A stretch of DNA of 64,000 nucleotides from Pandoraea sp. PE-S2T-3 (GCF_002179965.1 NZ_NGUQ01000012.1:92612-156611); one strand, 5' to 3'; positions 9,316 to 19,107 are shown, numbered from the stretch's first letter. The notes: generated by a model not told the origin, from the sequence alone. Numbers and translations are program-made.

Positions 9316-9782
9316 AGTGCGTATCTCGGGTCTTCTGACACACGGTCTTTGCCGCGGATGGGATCTGCGCGAAGGCTTGTCGCAGCGCCCCCCGGCGCGT
9401 GACAGGCAGATCCTTGACTGATTATGCGACCGCACAAAAACGACCGCTAATCAGTATCTACACTGATAGGTGTGGCCTTTTTGACACGGTCAGGCCGCCG
9501 TCCCATGCGTTTCGACGCCATCCTCGGGATCGCCCAGCCTCCTCTTCCCTCCACACTTGCGCAGCCCTCACGCTCGCCCATCAAGGCCGCCCATGTGTTG
9601 GCCCGGGCAAGTGCGCATAGGTCTCTCGAATCGCGAGATTTTTGAATCTCGAAGACCACAAAAAATCCACGGTTGCCCGCTTGCGCACCACGTCACGCGC
9701 TGAAACAATGCCTGAAAACGGTGGCCGCGCTGACGGCCATTGCCGAGTCGTCGTTGAGTTCACGCCTGGGGAGGGCCGTGCC
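9316..9782. other. Intergenic region with small hairpins
   Basis: No convincing gene. Two features stand out: an inverted repeat ATCAGT/ACTGAT (9450-9455, 9462-9467) just before a TTGACA hexamer at 9481, and a cluster at 9621-9655. In that cluster TCTCGAA is repeated directly and CGAGATT/AATCTCG forms a 7-bp stem (9634-9640, 9645-9651). They may form the promoter or leader region of the barrel protein gene at 9783; this is unproven. Confidence 0.4.
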
Positions 9783-10676
9783 ATGACGCCGAAGACGCGC
9801 CGCACCATCGATTGCGGCCAACGCGGAGCCGCCGCTGCCTGTCATGCGGCCACCGCCATTGCACTGGTTGCCGCGACTTTGATGGCGAGCAACGCCCATG
9901 CGCAGGAAGCGATGCTGCGCGCCAACAATCAGGTCTGGGTCGACGGCGGGGTGCAGCAACTGCACTACTGGGAAAACATCGGCGCGGGCAAAAGCGATTC
10001 CGAGCGAGGCACCACTGCCGCGTTCGGGCTCGGCGCGTCCACACAGCATCAGCTGTTCGGGATTTCCAATCTGTACTTCAGTGGTCAGGTGCGCGTTGCC
10101 CACGGCACCACGGATTACGGCGGCTATTTGCAGGACCCGACGGGCCGCGTGGTGCTGCCGAACTACCAGATGAGTACGCGCTCCACCGCGACCGACGTCA
10201 CGCTCAAGGCGGGCAAGGCGCTGCCGTTTATGCTCGGCACGTGGCACGCGCAAGTCGTCCCGTACGTGAGCTACAGCTATCGCGATTGGATTCGAGACAG
10301 CAGCCGCGACCCGTACGGTTTCTACGAGCGGTATCGTCACCATGTGGTGGGCGGCGGTCTGATGGGCCAGCTCGAAGTCACCTCGAAACTGGTGGCAACG
10401 GCCGATGTGCGCGCCGGTGCCGTCCTCGGCGCCTCAATGACGCTGGCCGGCTCGCAGAACACGTTCACGCTGGGCAGCAAGCCGGTGGTCGTGGCGGGCT
10501 TCGGTTTGGACTACGCGGTGACGCGCAACTTCCACGTGAACACCACCTACGAGTGGTCGCGCTTCCAGTACGGCCGCTCCGACGTGACGCAGGTCTCGCC
10601 GGGCGTGAACGCCTACGAACCCGATTCGAAGACGATCAACCAGACTTGGATGATCGGCGTGGGGTACGCGTTCTGA
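9783..10676 (+). CDS. Probable outer-membrane beta-barrel protein, hypothetical
   Basis: A 297-residue secreted protein. A signal peptide is visible (hydrophobic stretch about 22-40, ending SNAHAQEA). The rest alternates polar and hydrophobic residues with many aromatic and glycine positions, and the chain ends in GVGYAF with a terminal phenylalanine, the classical Bam-recognised end of outer-membrane barrels. GGGGAGGG about 6 nt upstream sets the start; a longer open frame begins at 9642 without similar support. The gene stands alone, converging with the ABC transporter operon. No porin family is recognised and the substrate is unknown. Confidence 0.65.
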   Translation: MTPKTRRTIDCGQRGAAAACHAATAIALVAATLMASNAHAQEAMLRANNQVWVDGGVQQLHYWENIGAGKSDSERGTTAAFGLGASTQHQLFGISNLYFSGQVRVAHGTTDYGGYLQDPTGRVVLPNYQMSTRSTATDVTLKAGKALPFMLGTWHAQVVPYVSYSYRDWIRDSSRDPYGFYERYRHHVVGGGLMGQLEVTSKLVATADVRAGAVLGASMTLAGSQNTFTLGSKPVVVAGFGLDYAVTRNFHVNTTYEWSRFQYGRSDVTQVSPGVNAYEPDSKTINQTWMIGVGYAF

Positions 10677-10700
10677 AACCGCGACCCCTTACCCTTACGC

Positions 10701-12017
10701 TCAGGTCGCGCCTTCCACGTCCTCGAGACTGAACGTCTCGGTGTGGTCGTTGTACGAGAAGATCTCGGCGTAGCGGCCCCAGTTGATGGCCGTATCGAGC
10801 GTTTCCTGGGCGAGATCGTCCGACATCGAATCTTCCAGTTCCTGTTCGAAACGCACACGCGGCGCCCGCCCGCCGCGACGCTCCTGCAACACGGCACGAA
10901 TCTTCGCGGCGAGCGGCACGTGACGCAGCAGATGCTCGGCGAACAGCACCTTGCGCTCCTGCGTGCTTACGTCCACAAAACGCTTGCCGGCCGCCGTCAG
11001 CAGCAGGTCGCCTTCCTTGAGTTCGGCAAAGCCCAACTGGTCGAGAATTTCCGCCACCGGGAACAGATCGTCGACTTCGAGCAGCAGCGTCTGCGCGATA
11101 TCCGGCAAGTCGGCGCGGCCGTTGTAGGGCGGGCCGGCCAGCGCTTCGAGCAGACCGGCCATCAGGTTGGTCGACACTTCGTGCAGCGGGCTCGACAGCT
11201 CCAGCGGAATCTTCTGCGTGGTGTGCGCGTTACGGCGCGAGGTCATCAGCGCGTAGATGTCGTCGACCATCTTGCGGAAGGCCGGGTCGAGACGATTACG
11301 GCGGTGCGGGAACGGCACCTTGATCTCGGCCACCACGCGCCCCGGATTCGACGACAGCACCAGAATGCGGTCGCACATGAACACGGCTTCTTCAATGTTG
11401 TGCGTGACGATCAGGATCGACTTGATCGGCAACTGACGCTGGCTCCACAGGTCGAGCAGGTCGGTACGCAGCGTCTCGGCGGTCAGCACGTCGAGCGCGG
11501 AGAACGGCTCGTCCATGAGCAGCAGCGTGGGGTTGACCACCAGCGCACGGGCGAAGCCCACGCGTTGACGCATGCCGCCCGAGAGTTCGCGCGGATAGGC
11601 GTTCTCGAAGCCGTCCAGACCGATCAGGTCGATCGCGGCAAGCGCACGCTTGCGGCGCTCTTTCGGCTCGACACCGAGCGCTTCGAGACCGGCTTCCACG
11701 TTTTGCAGCACGGTCAGCCACGGGAACAGCGCGAAGGTCTGGAACACCATCGCCACGCCTTCGGGCGGCCCTTCGAGCGGCTCGCCGAGGTAGCGGATGT
11801 CGCCCGAGCTGGGCTGGATCAGGCCGGCGATGATGCGCAGCAACGTCGACTTGCCCGAGCCCGAGCGGCCGAGCATGCCGACGATTTCGCCTTCATGCAG
11901 TTGCAGGTTCACGCCATCGAGCACCTGACGCTCGTCGCTGCCCTTGCGGAAGCCGCGGCTGACATTGGCGAGCGAGAAGATCTCTTTTCCGACGGTCGGT
12001 TGGGTATCGTTCGGCAT
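10701..12017 (-). CDS. ABC transporter ATP-binding protein with AAA-associated C-terminal domain (NitT/TauT-like)
   Basis: A 438-residue nucleotide-binding subunit. Walker A is GRSGSGKST (50-58), followed by a Q-loop, signature LSGGMRQRVGFARA, Walker B LLLMDEP and a D-loop, all typical of NitT/TauT-family importers. After residue 270 it carries an extra winged-helix-like region of about 160 residues matching the AAA-associated C-terminal family found in some of these ATPases; its role is unknown. A GTG lies directly before the ATG; AAGGGA spacing favours the ATG at 12017. It is 10 bp downstream of the fused permease gene, so it acts with it. The substrate is not predictable. Confidence 0.88.
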   Translation of the reverse strand: MPNDTQPTVGKEIFSLANVSRGFRKGSDERQVLDGVNLQLHEGEIVGMLGRSGSGKSTLLRIIAGLIQPSSGDIRYLGEPLEGPPEGVAMVFQTFALFPWLTVLQNVEAGLEALGVEPKERRKRALAAIDLIGLDGFENAYPRELSGGMRQRVGFARALVVNPTLLLMDEPFSALDVLTAETLRTDLLDLWSQRQLPIKSILIVTHNIEEAVFMCDRILVLSSNPGRVVAEIKVPFPHRRNRLDPAFRKMVDDIYALMTSRRNAHTTQKIPLELSSPLHEVSTNLMAGLLEALAGPPYNGRADLPDIAQTLLLEVDDLFPVAEILDQLGFAELKEGDLLLTAAGKRFVDVSTQERKVLFAEHLLRHVPLAAKIRAVLQERRGGRAPRVRFEQELEDSMSDDLAQETLDTAINWGRYAEIFSYNDHTETFSLEDVEGAT

Positions 12018-12027
12018 CACGGTCCCT

Positions 12028-13767
12028 TCAATTCAGGCGAAGCTTGTTTTCGGCGATGGCGTACATCGGACGCCACAGCAAGCGGTTGAACAGTACGACG
12101 AACAGCGCCATCACGGCGATGCCCAGCAGAATGCGCGGATAGTCGCCGGCCGCCGTCGTTTGCGCGATATAGGCGCCCAGACCGTGCGCGGCGAGCTTGT
12201 CGTCGCCCCATTGCACGTATTCCGAGACGATGGACGCGTTCCATGCGCCGCCCGAGGCGGTAATCGCGCCCGTCACGTAGTACGGGAAGATGCCCGGCAG
12301 CATGATCTGACGCCACCATTGCCAGCCGCGAATGCGGAAGTTGGTGGCGGCTTCCTTGAAATCGTTCGGGAAGGTGGTCGCGCCGGCAATCACGTTGAAC
12401 AGGATGTACCACTGCGTGCCGAGCACGATCAACGGCGAGAGCCAGATGTCGGGGTTGGCGTGGAAATGCACGATTGCCACCACGAAGATCGGGAACAGCA
12501 GGTTCGCCGGGAAGGCCGCGAGGAACTGGGCGAGCGGCTGAATCCGTTCGGCGAGCTTGGGGCGCAGGCCGATCAGCACGCCCAGCGGCACCCACACGAC
12601 CGACGCCACGGCGATCAGCACCATCACACGCACCAGCGTAATCAGGCCCAGACCGAACACCCGCAGGATTTCGGAAAAGCCGACTTCAGCAAGTACGAAG
12701 GCGACGATCTTCCACGCGGCGAACACGCTGAGCACGACCAGCAACGCTGCCCAGATCCAGTCAATGACGCGAGACAGCGGCGAATTCGACTCGGAATGGA
12801 TGGCCGCCGGCAGCGAGATCGGCATGCGCGCGCGGGCAATCGTGCGCAGCAGCTTGCCGAACGGGCGCAGCAGGTACTGAATCGCACGAGTGCGTTGAAT
12901 CATGTTCAGCACCCACGACTCGGGGGCGGCCTGCGAGACCGTGTCTTCCAGACGGAATTTGTCCGACCAGGCGACCATCGGGCGGAACAGGAACTGGTCG
13001 TAAATCAGGATGACAACCGTCATGGCGAGAATCACCCAGCCCACGGCGTGCAGATCGCGCTGGAGGATGGCGGTGGCCAGATAGGCACCGATGCCCGGCA
13101 GCGTGACCGTCTTGTCGCCCACGGTGATGGCTTCGGACGCGACCACGAAGAACCAGCCGCCCGACATGCTCATCATCATGTTCCAGATGAGGCCGGGCAT
13201 CGAGTAGGGCACGTCGAGCTTCCAGAAACGCTGCCACGGCGAGAGCCGCAGGTTCACCGAGACTTCGGCGAGATCGCGTGGCTGGGTTCGCATCGACTGG
13301 TAGAACGAGAACGTCATGTTCCACGCCTGACTCGTGAAGATCGCGAAGATGGCGGCGCACTCGGCACCCAGCACGCGCCCGGGGAAGAGCGCGAGGAAGA
13401 ACGTCACCGTGAACGAGATGTACCCCAGCACCGGCACCGACTGGAGGATGTCGAGCATCGGTACGAGCAGCTTCTCGGCGCGGCGGCTCTTGGCGGCGAG
13501 CGTGCCGTAGATCAGCGTGAAGATCAGCGAGGCGACCATCGCGGCGAGCATGCGCAGCGTGGTGCGTAGCGCGTACTCGGGCAGATTGGACGGGTCAAGC
13601 GAGATGACTTCGGTTTGCAGATCGGCCAGCGGTGCCCAAGTCTGGCGAATGCCTGAAGAACTGACCATCAGAAAGCCGATGATGATCGGGAAGGCAATGA
13701 AATCCCAGCGATTGGGCAGCAGGCGTCGCGCGGTGGCGGGAATGAACGGTCGGGCTACGCGCGGCAT
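12028..13767 (-). CDS. ABC transporter permease, two fused membrane domains
   Basis: A 579-residue protein with two consecutive binding-protein-dependent transport domains. Each has about five to six helices and a cytoplasmic EAA-type loop (DLAEVSVNLRLSPWQRFWKLDVPYSMPG in the first, DFKEAATNFRIRGWQWWRQIMLPG in the second). It therefore provides both permease halves in one chain, unlike the usual homodimer. The start at 13767 has GAGG at good spacing; an in-frame upstream extension to 13887 is polar and unsupported. The ATPase follows. No periplasmic binding-protein gene is adjacent, so that partner would have to be encoded elsewhere. Confidence 0.88.
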   Translation of the reverse strand: MPRVARPFIPATARRLLPNRWDFIAFPIIIGFLMVSSSGIRQTWAPLADLQTEVISLDPSNLPEYALRTTLRMLAAMVASLIFTLIYGTLAAKSRRAEKLLVPMLDILQSVPVLGYISFTVTFFLALFPGRVLGAECAAIFAIFTSQAWNMTFSFYQSMRTQPRDLAEVSVNLRLSPWQRFWKLDVPYSMPGLIWNMMMSMSGGWFFVVASEAITVGDKTVTLPGIGAYLATAILQRDLHAVGWVILAMTVVILIYDQFLFRPMVAWSDKFRLEDTVSQAAPESWVLNMIQRTRAIQYLLRPFGKLLRTIARARMPISLPAAIHSESNSPLSRVIDWIWAALLVVLSVFAAWKIVAFVLAEVGFSEILRVFGLGLITLVRVMVLIAVASVVWVPLGVLIGLRPKLAERIQPLAQFLAAFPANLLFPIFVVAIVHFHANPDIWLSPLIVLGTQWYILFNVIAGATTFPNDFKEAATNFRIRGWQWWRQIMLPGIFPYYVTGAITASGGAWNASIVSEYVQWGDDKLAAHGLGAYIAQTTAAGDYPRILLGIAVMALFVVLFNRLLWRPMYAIAENKLRLN

Positions 13768-14250
13768 CAGGACCTCGTGATTTTGAGGGGTCGGACGAAC
13801 AACGGACTCGGCGTCGGCATGCGTCGTGGCAGGGATCGCAGCGGGTTGGTTGCCCGCAAAATTGCCAGCGATCGCGCACGTACACATGGACGGCAGCGGA
13901 TGCTACCAGATTGACCCGCAAAATGATGTTAAAGCGACCGCATCGGGCTGGCAAACGGCGATCACCATTTGCCGACTGTGGTTTTTATGCTGCACTGCCG
14001 CAGTTACGGTTTCGAAGGGTAAGACAGTTTAGATATCTCCGGTGCAGGCCACAAAAATTGTCACATTTACGTTGCTCCCGGATGTGAACTTTGCGTCACT
14101 TGGAAGGCCGAATCCCCGCGGCTTGCTTCGTGCCGTGCGGTGGTGTAGTGTGCACCGCTTGTTCGGGCCGCCGGTACTCGATGTACGCCATGTACAAAGG
14201 ACCGCCTGGCCGACCCGCCCCCAATTTCAAGAACAGTAAGGAAGCGCCGC
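13768..14250. other. Intergenic region, divergent promoters
   Basis: About 480 bp between the ABC operon (minus) and the TPR protein gene (plus). It becomes AT-richer around 13920-14090. I find no gene, no clear hairpin with a T-tract and no confident promoter hexamer pair. The ribosome site AAGGAA for the TPR gene is at its right end. Confidence 0.4.
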
Positions 14251-15828
14251 ATGACGACGCCAATGGATGCGCGTTGCGAGCGCGCACGACAACTGAGTGC
14301 CGCTGGCCGGCTGGGCGAAGCGATTGCTGAACTGCGCCAGTTGCTCAAACAGGCGCCGGAGTTCCTGCCCGGCCTTGAAGGGCTCGCCTATGTCTCGCTG
14401 CGGATGAACGCGTTCGACGCGGCGGCCGATGCGTTCGACCGGATGCTGGCGCTGGTGCCGCAGGCTGGGGCGCAAGTCACTTTCGACGCGGCGATGGCCA
14501 GTTTGCAGGCGGGCCGGCCCATGCGTGCCGACGCGCTGTTCGAGTCGGCCGTGCAGCAGTCTCCCGATGTCATCGGTGCGATGCACACGATCGGCATGAC
14601 CTGGGCGCAGGCGGGCGATAACGCGCGTGCGCTGACCTGGTTCGAGCGCACCGCCGCCAAGGCCCCTGCGCTGTGGCAAGCCCACTTCAACCGTGGCCGT
14701 GCACTGGGTGCACTGGGCCGGTACGACGAAGAAATCGATGCCTACCGGCTCGCCAACGCCATTGCGCCGCAGCAGCCCGACCCGCTGGTCAATCTCGGCG
14801 TGGCGCTGCGCGAGCGGCACGCTTTCCAAGACGCCTTGCAGTGCTTCACCCAAGCCGTGAAATCGTCGCCGGAACACGCGGGCGCCCGTACCAATCGTGC
14901 GCAGACGAATCTGTTGCTCGGCGACTTCGAGCACGGCTGGCGTGACTATGAATGGCGTTGGCTCGATGGCGGGCAAACGCGCCGCTTCCCCGATCGGCTG
15001 TGGGATGGCCGTGCGCCGCTGGCGGGCAAGAAAGTCTTTGTTTATAGCGAGCAGGGTTTTGGCGACACGCTACAGTTCGTGCGCTTCGTGCCTCGGCTGG
15101 TGGAGCTGGGCGCGCAGGTGATGCTCTGCGTGCAGGCGCCGCTCGTCACGCTGCTGGGCGGTTTTGCGCGTGGCGTGACGGTGCTGGGCGAGCATATGCC
15201 GGTGCCGTCGTTCGACTGGCAGATGCCGTTGCTCAGCCTGCCGTATTTGCTCGGCGTCGGCGGTGACGTGAGCAGTGGGCACATGCCTTATGTGCGCTCA
15301 AGTGCGGCGCGCGAAATGATCTGGCGCTCGATGCTCGGGGCGAAACCGGCGGGCGAAGTGCGCGTGGGCTTTGCCTGGCGCCCGCGTCCGTTTCCGCCGA
15401 ATCGCGATGTCGGCCTCGATCACTGGAAGCCGGTGTTCGCCACTGGCGCAAAGTTCTTTTCCTTGCAAGTGGACGCGACCGACGAGGAGCGCGCGCAACT
15501 GGCCACGCACGCCAACGTGCGCGACATCGGCGCGAAGCTCAGCGATTTTGCCGAGACGGCGGCCGTCATTGCGCAGATGGACGTGGTGATTACGGCGGAC
15601 ACCGCCGTGGCACACGTGGCAGGGGCGCTTGGCAAACCGGTGTGGGTGTTGCTCAACCACACGCCTGACTGGCGCTGGCAACTGACGCGGCGCGACAGCG
15701 AGTGGTACCCGTCGGCAGCGCTTTATCGCCAGCCGCAGCGCGGCGACTGGGATGCGGTGATGGCGCAGGTGAGTGCGGATCTGGATGCCGTCGCGACGAA
15801 CGCGAAGGCGGAGTCGGTCGCGGGTTGA
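14251..15828 (+). CDS. Tetratricopeptide-repeat protein with GT-B glycosyltransferase-like C-terminal domain
   Basis: A 525-residue protein. Residues about 5-235 are tetratricopeptide repeats (for example AGRLGEAIAELRQLLKQAP). Residues about 255-510 resemble the heptosyltransferase/GT9-like half seen in bacterial TPR glycosyltransferases: YSEQGFGDTLQFVRFVPRL, then DVVITADTAVAHVAGALGKPVW, the nucleotide-sugar side of a GT-B fold. AAGGAAG precedes the ATG. It stands alone between opposing genes, so no acceptor is suggested by context. Protein or surface-glycan modification is plausible but inferred. Confidence 0.8.
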   Translation: MTTPMDARCERARQLSAAGRLGEAIAELRQLLKQAPEFLPGLEGLAYVSLRMNAFDAAADAFDRMLALVPQAGAQVTFDAAMASLQAGRPMRADALFESAVQQSPDVIGAMHTIGMTWAQAGDNARALTWFERTAAKAPALWQAHFNRGRALGALGRYDEEIDAYRLANAIAPQQPDPLVNLGVALRERHAFQDALQCFTQAVKSSPEHAGARTNRAQTNLLLGDFEHGWRDYEWRWLDGGQTRRFPDRLWDGRAPLAGKKVFVYSEQGFGDTLQFVRFVPRLVELGAQVMLCVQAPLVTLLGGFARGVTVLGEHMPVPSFDWQMPLLSLPYLLGVGGDVSSGHMPYVRSSAAREMIWRSMLGAKPAGEVRVGFAWRPRPFPPNRDVGLDHWKPVFATGAKFFSLQVDATDEERAQLATHANVRDIGAKLSDFAETAAVIAQMDVVITADTAVAHVAGALGKPVWVLLNHTPDWRWQLTRRDSEWYPSAALYRQPQRGDWDAVMAQVSADLDAVATNAKAESVAG

Positions 15829-15904
15829 GCTCAACGATGGCCGCATTCGGCCATTGATCCATTCAACCGGCCACTCGGGCAGGCCGCCTTGACGGCCGCC
15901 CGGG

Positions 15905-16978
15905 TCAGCCGATATCGCTTTGATCGACCTCTTCGTCGCGCATGCGGGTGTAGATGTTCCAGCACGCGATGAAGAGGGCGGCGATGAGCGGGCCGATCAC
16001 GAACCCGGTCAGCCCGATGAGCGACATGCCGCCGAGCGTGGAGATCAGTACCACCCAGTCGGGCAGCTTGGTGTCTTTGCCCACGAGGATCGGGCGCAGC
16101 ACGTTGTCGACCAGACTGACGATGGTGCCGCAGAAGGCGAAGAGGATGACCCCGCGCCAGATATCGCCCGAGAGAAACAGCCACACGCCCACGGGCACCC
16201 ACACGAAGGCCGCGCCCACGGCCGGCAGCAGTGACAGAAACGCCATCACCACGGCGGCGAGCACGTACCCCTGAATTCCCAACACCGCGAAGATGAAGCC
16301 GCCGAGCACGCCCTGTGCTACGGCCACGGCGATGTTGCCCTTCACCGTGGCACGCACGACCGTCGTGAACTGCTTGAGCAACTGCGTCTTGTGACGCTCG
16401 TCGAGCGGAATGGCGCGGCGGATGATCACGCCCAGCACGATACCGTCACGTAGCAGGAAGAACAGCAGATAGAGCATCACGCCGAAGCTGACGAGCAATT
16501 GCGCCGTGTTCTGACCGATGCTTAGCAGGTAGACGGCCACGAAGCGGCCGATCTGCGCGGCACCGTCGCCGAGTTTCAGCTGCATGGCCGTGACGTCCTG
16601 TATCCCGGCCAGATCCATGATCCGGTGCACGCTCAGGGGCAGGCGGTCGAGCAGCCCCTGAAACGCGATGGTGAGTTGCGGCAGGTCGGTGCGAAAGCGC
16701 ACGATGGCCGTGCCGATTTCCTGCGTGAGCATGCCGACGATCAGCGTGAGCGGCAGGATCACGATGATCAGGATCAGTGACAGGGTGACGAGGGCGGCCA
16801 GATTCTTGCGTCCCCGCATACGAAGCTCGATGCGGCGCTGAATCGGCTGGAACAGCACGGCCAGAATCGTTCCCCAGAAGACGGCGCCGAACAGCGGAAA
16901 CAGAATCCACACGAAGGCGATCGTCACGGCGAACAGCAGGAGATGGAAGAACTTGCGCTGCTCGCTACGGCTTGACAT
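15905..16978 (-). CDS. AI-2E family transporter (PerM/YhhT-like permease)
   Basis: A 357-residue inner-membrane protein with about eight helices and the typical central cytoplasmic loop of the AI-2E/PerM family. The end region VVLISTLGGMSLIGLTGFVIGPLIAALF is a family hallmark. GAGGAAA precedes the start. Members have been linked to autoinducer-2 export or sodium/proton antiport, so the substrate is uncertain. Its start codon lies inside the 3' end of the upstream LysR-type gene (14-bp overlap), indicating a shared transcript and perhaps coupled translation. Confidence 0.88.
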   Translation of the reverse strand: MSSRSEQRKFFHLLLFAVTIAFVWILFPLFGAVFWGTILAVLFQPIQRRIELRMRGRKNLAALVTLSLILIIVILPLTLIVGMLTQEIGTAIVRFRTDLPQLTIAFQGLLDRLPLSVHRIMDLAGIQDVTAMQLKLGDGAAQIGRFVAVYLLSIGQNTAQLLVSFGVMLYLLFFLLRDGIVLGVIIRRAIPLDERHKTQLLKQFTTVVRATVKGNIAVAVAQGVLGGFIFAVLGIQGYVLAAVVMAFLSLLPAVGAAFVWVPVGVWLFLSGDIWRGVILFAFCGTIVSLVDNVLRPILVGKDTKLPDWVVLISTLGGMSLIGLTGFVIGPLIAALFIACWNIYTRMRDEEVDQSDIG

Positions 16979-18035
16979 GAGATTTCCTCGAAGCGGCTGG
17001 GGGTGTCAACGGCTCGGCGGAGGTGTCACGCGTCGTACGCGTGGCACTCGCCGTAGCTGACGTAACCGTTGTCGTTGCCGTTGCCGTTGTCGTCGGCGTC
17101 GGTGCGGTCGTCGGCTTACGTGTCGTTATATCAGACTCGGATGGTGTCGCCGCGAGCGCGGCCGCTTCCTGCATGATCTGGTGGACGAGCGGATGACCTT
17201 CGCCGCGCCGTGAGCGAATCGCGTGAATTTCTTCGTGCACGCCTTGCGGCCGTCCGAGCCAACGCAGGCCGCGCAGTACCGACACGTCGCCCGCGCCGGC
17301 TTCGCTCAGCGGAAAGACGCCCATGCCGCGCGTGGCGAAGACCGCCATCAACGCGCTGTCTTCGAATTCGCCGATGATGTTCGGACGTATGGCTTGGGCT
17401 TCGAACCATTGGTCGAGGCGCGCCCGCAGGGCCGAATGTCCGGTGGGCATCAGGACGGGGAGTTCGGTGAGGCACTGCGGAAAGTGTTCGCGTGAGGTGT
17501 TGCGCACGAGCGACGCGGGGCCGTACCAGTCGACGGGGGATTCGATAAGGCGTTCGCTCGCGAGCCGCAGCGTGGGGTTGTAGGGGGCGGGCTGGCTGGC
17601 GAGTACGAGATCGAGCTTGTGCAGGGCGAGTTCGGCGAGCAGTTGTTCGTGCTCGCCTTCATGGCAGACAAGCCGCAGCGAGGGGGTGGCGAGTACTGGT
17701 GCGAGCAGGGCGTGGGCGGCGAGTTTCGAAATCCCGTCCGAGAGACCGACCGCCAGACGTGCGACGCGACCGCTGGCGGCTTCGCGGACTTCGTCAGGGA
17801 TCGACTGTCCGAGCCGGAAGATTTCTTCCGCGCGCCGGAATGCGGCTTGGCCGGGTTCGGTCATGGTCACGCCGCGCCCGAGCGGTTTGAGCAACTGGTG
17901 GCCCAGCGACTTTTCCAGCTCGCGAACCTGGGCGCTGATCGTCTGCACGGCCATGTCGAGGCGCTCGGCGGCCCTTGCGAAGCCTCCCTCCTTGACGACG
18001 ACCCAGAAATAGTAAAGATGACGGTAGTTCAACAT
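16965..18035 (-). CDS. NhaR-like LysR-family regulator with threonine-rich C-terminal tail
   Basis: A 356-residue LysR-type regulator. The N-terminus MLNYRHLYYFWVVVKEGGF and winged helix-turn-helix (about 2-60) are characteristic of the NhaR branch, which answers to sodium or alkaline stress in E. coli. The effector domain ends near residue 297. A Thr/Ala/Pro-rich, low-complexity tail (about 298-356) follows, absent from normal NhaR proteins of about 300 residues, and its codons run into the next gene. The open frame continues far upstream, but the family start is clearly at 18035. It is divergent from the terC gene, which it may regulate. Confidence 0.85.
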   Translation of the reverse strand: MLNYRHLYYFWVVVKEGGFARAAERLDMAVQTISAQVRELEKSLGHQLLKPLGRGVTMTEPGQAAFRRAEEIFRLGQSIPDEVREAASGRVARLAVGLSDGISKLAAHALLAPVLATPSLRLVCHEGEHEQLLAELALHKLDLVLASQPAPYNPTLRLASERLIESPVDWYGPASLVRNTSREHFPQCLTELPVLMPTGHSALRARLDQWFEAQAIRPNIIGEFEDSALMAVFATRGMGVFPLSEAGAGDVSVLRGLRWLGRPQGVHEEIHAIRSRRGEGHPLVHQIMQEAAALAATPSESDITTRKPTTAPTPTTTATATTTVTSATASATRTTRDTSAEPLTPPAASRKSHVKP

Positions 18036-18227
18036 AAAGCGGCAACTTCGAAAAAACCGAACTAAGGTGAAGTATATAGCTGGTTTTTGCGAAACATGAG
18101 TTCGACGATGATGCTGACCTGAACCCGCGTGATGCGATGTTGGCGGGACAACAAACGAAATCGGGGCGGCTGGCGAGAGTGGTTGGCGGCGCGATTTCGA
18201 TAACTCTACGGAAACTCTGGCGCACTT

Positions 18228-19007
18228 ATGGACTATCTGCTTGCTTTGGCGGCCGACCCGGCGGTATGGGCGGCGCTCGTTACGCTGGTGGTGATGGAGG
18301 TCGTGCTTGGCATCGACAACCTGATCTTCATTTCGATCTTGACCAACAAGTTGCCGTTGTCGATGCGCGCGCGCACGCAGCGCATGGGCATTGCGTTGGC
18401 GTTGGTGATGCGTCTGGCGTTGCTGGGCACGGTGGCCTGGATTGCCAAGCTGACCACGCCGCTGTTCGAGTTGTTCGATCACGGTTATTCGTGGCGCGAC
18501 CTGATTTTGATTTCAGGCGGTCTGTTCTTGGTGTGGAAGGCGACCAAGGAGATGCACCATCACGTGGCGTCCGGCACAGGCGATGAGTCGCACGCTGAGA
18601 CGGGCTCGGCGGCTGGCGCGGTGGTGACGATCACGGCGAAGGCGGCTGTGATCCAGATTCTGGTGCTGGACCTGGTGTTCTCGATCGACAGTATCGTGAC
18701 GGCGGTGGGCATGACGGAGCACATCCCGATCATGTTTATTGCGGTGATTGCTGCGGTGACGGCGATGTTGTTCATGGCGGGGCCGCTCTCGCGATTCATC
18801 GCAGCGAACCCGACCGTGATCATGCTGGCGCTGGGCTTCCTGCTGGTGATCGGTATGACGCTGATTGCCGAAGGCATGGGATCGCACATACCGAAGGGCT
18901 ACATCTACGCAGCCATGGCATTCTCGGCGTTCGTTGAAGGCCTGAACATGCTGACGCGTCGTGCCAAAGCGCGACGCGACGTGGAGAAGGCGCGCGTAGT
19001 GGAGTGA
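18228..19007 (+). CDS. TerC family integral membrane protein
   Basis: A 259-residue protein with about seven to eight helices. It carries the two paired TerC signatures with buried acidic residues, [16 protein letters not shown] near the N-terminus and [16 protein letters not shown] in the second half, likely metal-binding. TerC-family proteins (TerC, Alx, YgdQ, YoaE) are linked to manganese efflux or tellurite resistance. A histidine-rich loop (EMHHHVASG) separates the halves. I looked upstream for a yybP-ykoY manganese riboswitch and did not find one. It is divergent from the NhaR-like regulator, and a terminator follows. Confidence 0.9.
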   Translation: MDYLLALAADPAVWAALVTLVVMEVVLGIDNLIFISILTNKLPLSMRARTQRMGIALALVMRLALLGTVAWIAKLTTPLFELFDHGYSWRDLILISGGLFLVWKATKEMHHHVASGTGDESHAETGSAAGAVVTITAKAAVIQILVLDLVFSIDSIVTAVGMTEHIPIMFIAVIAAVTAMLFMAGPLSRFIAANPTVIMLALGFLLVIGMTLIAEGMGSHIPKGYIYAAMAFSAFVEGLNMLTRRAKARRDVEKARVVE

Positions 19008-19107
19008 CCTGTGCCCGGCGATACGCAACATGTATGACGTGCGTGTCGAAGGCTGACTGACGTCACGTCGCTGCGATATCGGGTGAATTGCGGGTGAAGT
19101 GAACAAG

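Noticed and set aside
11944..13569. 541-codon plus-strand open frame opposite the ABC permease
   Set aside because: Charged low-complexity translation without recognisable motifs; shadow of the permease gene.
15837..15854. ATGGCCG/CGGCCAT hairpin between convergent TPR and AI-2E genes as terminator
   Set aside because: Seven-bp stem without a T-tract on either strand.
18036..18227. Possible yybP-ykoY manganese riboswitch upstream of the TerC-family gene
   Set aside because: Conserved loop sequences of this riboswitch were not found by eye; a covariance search would settle it.
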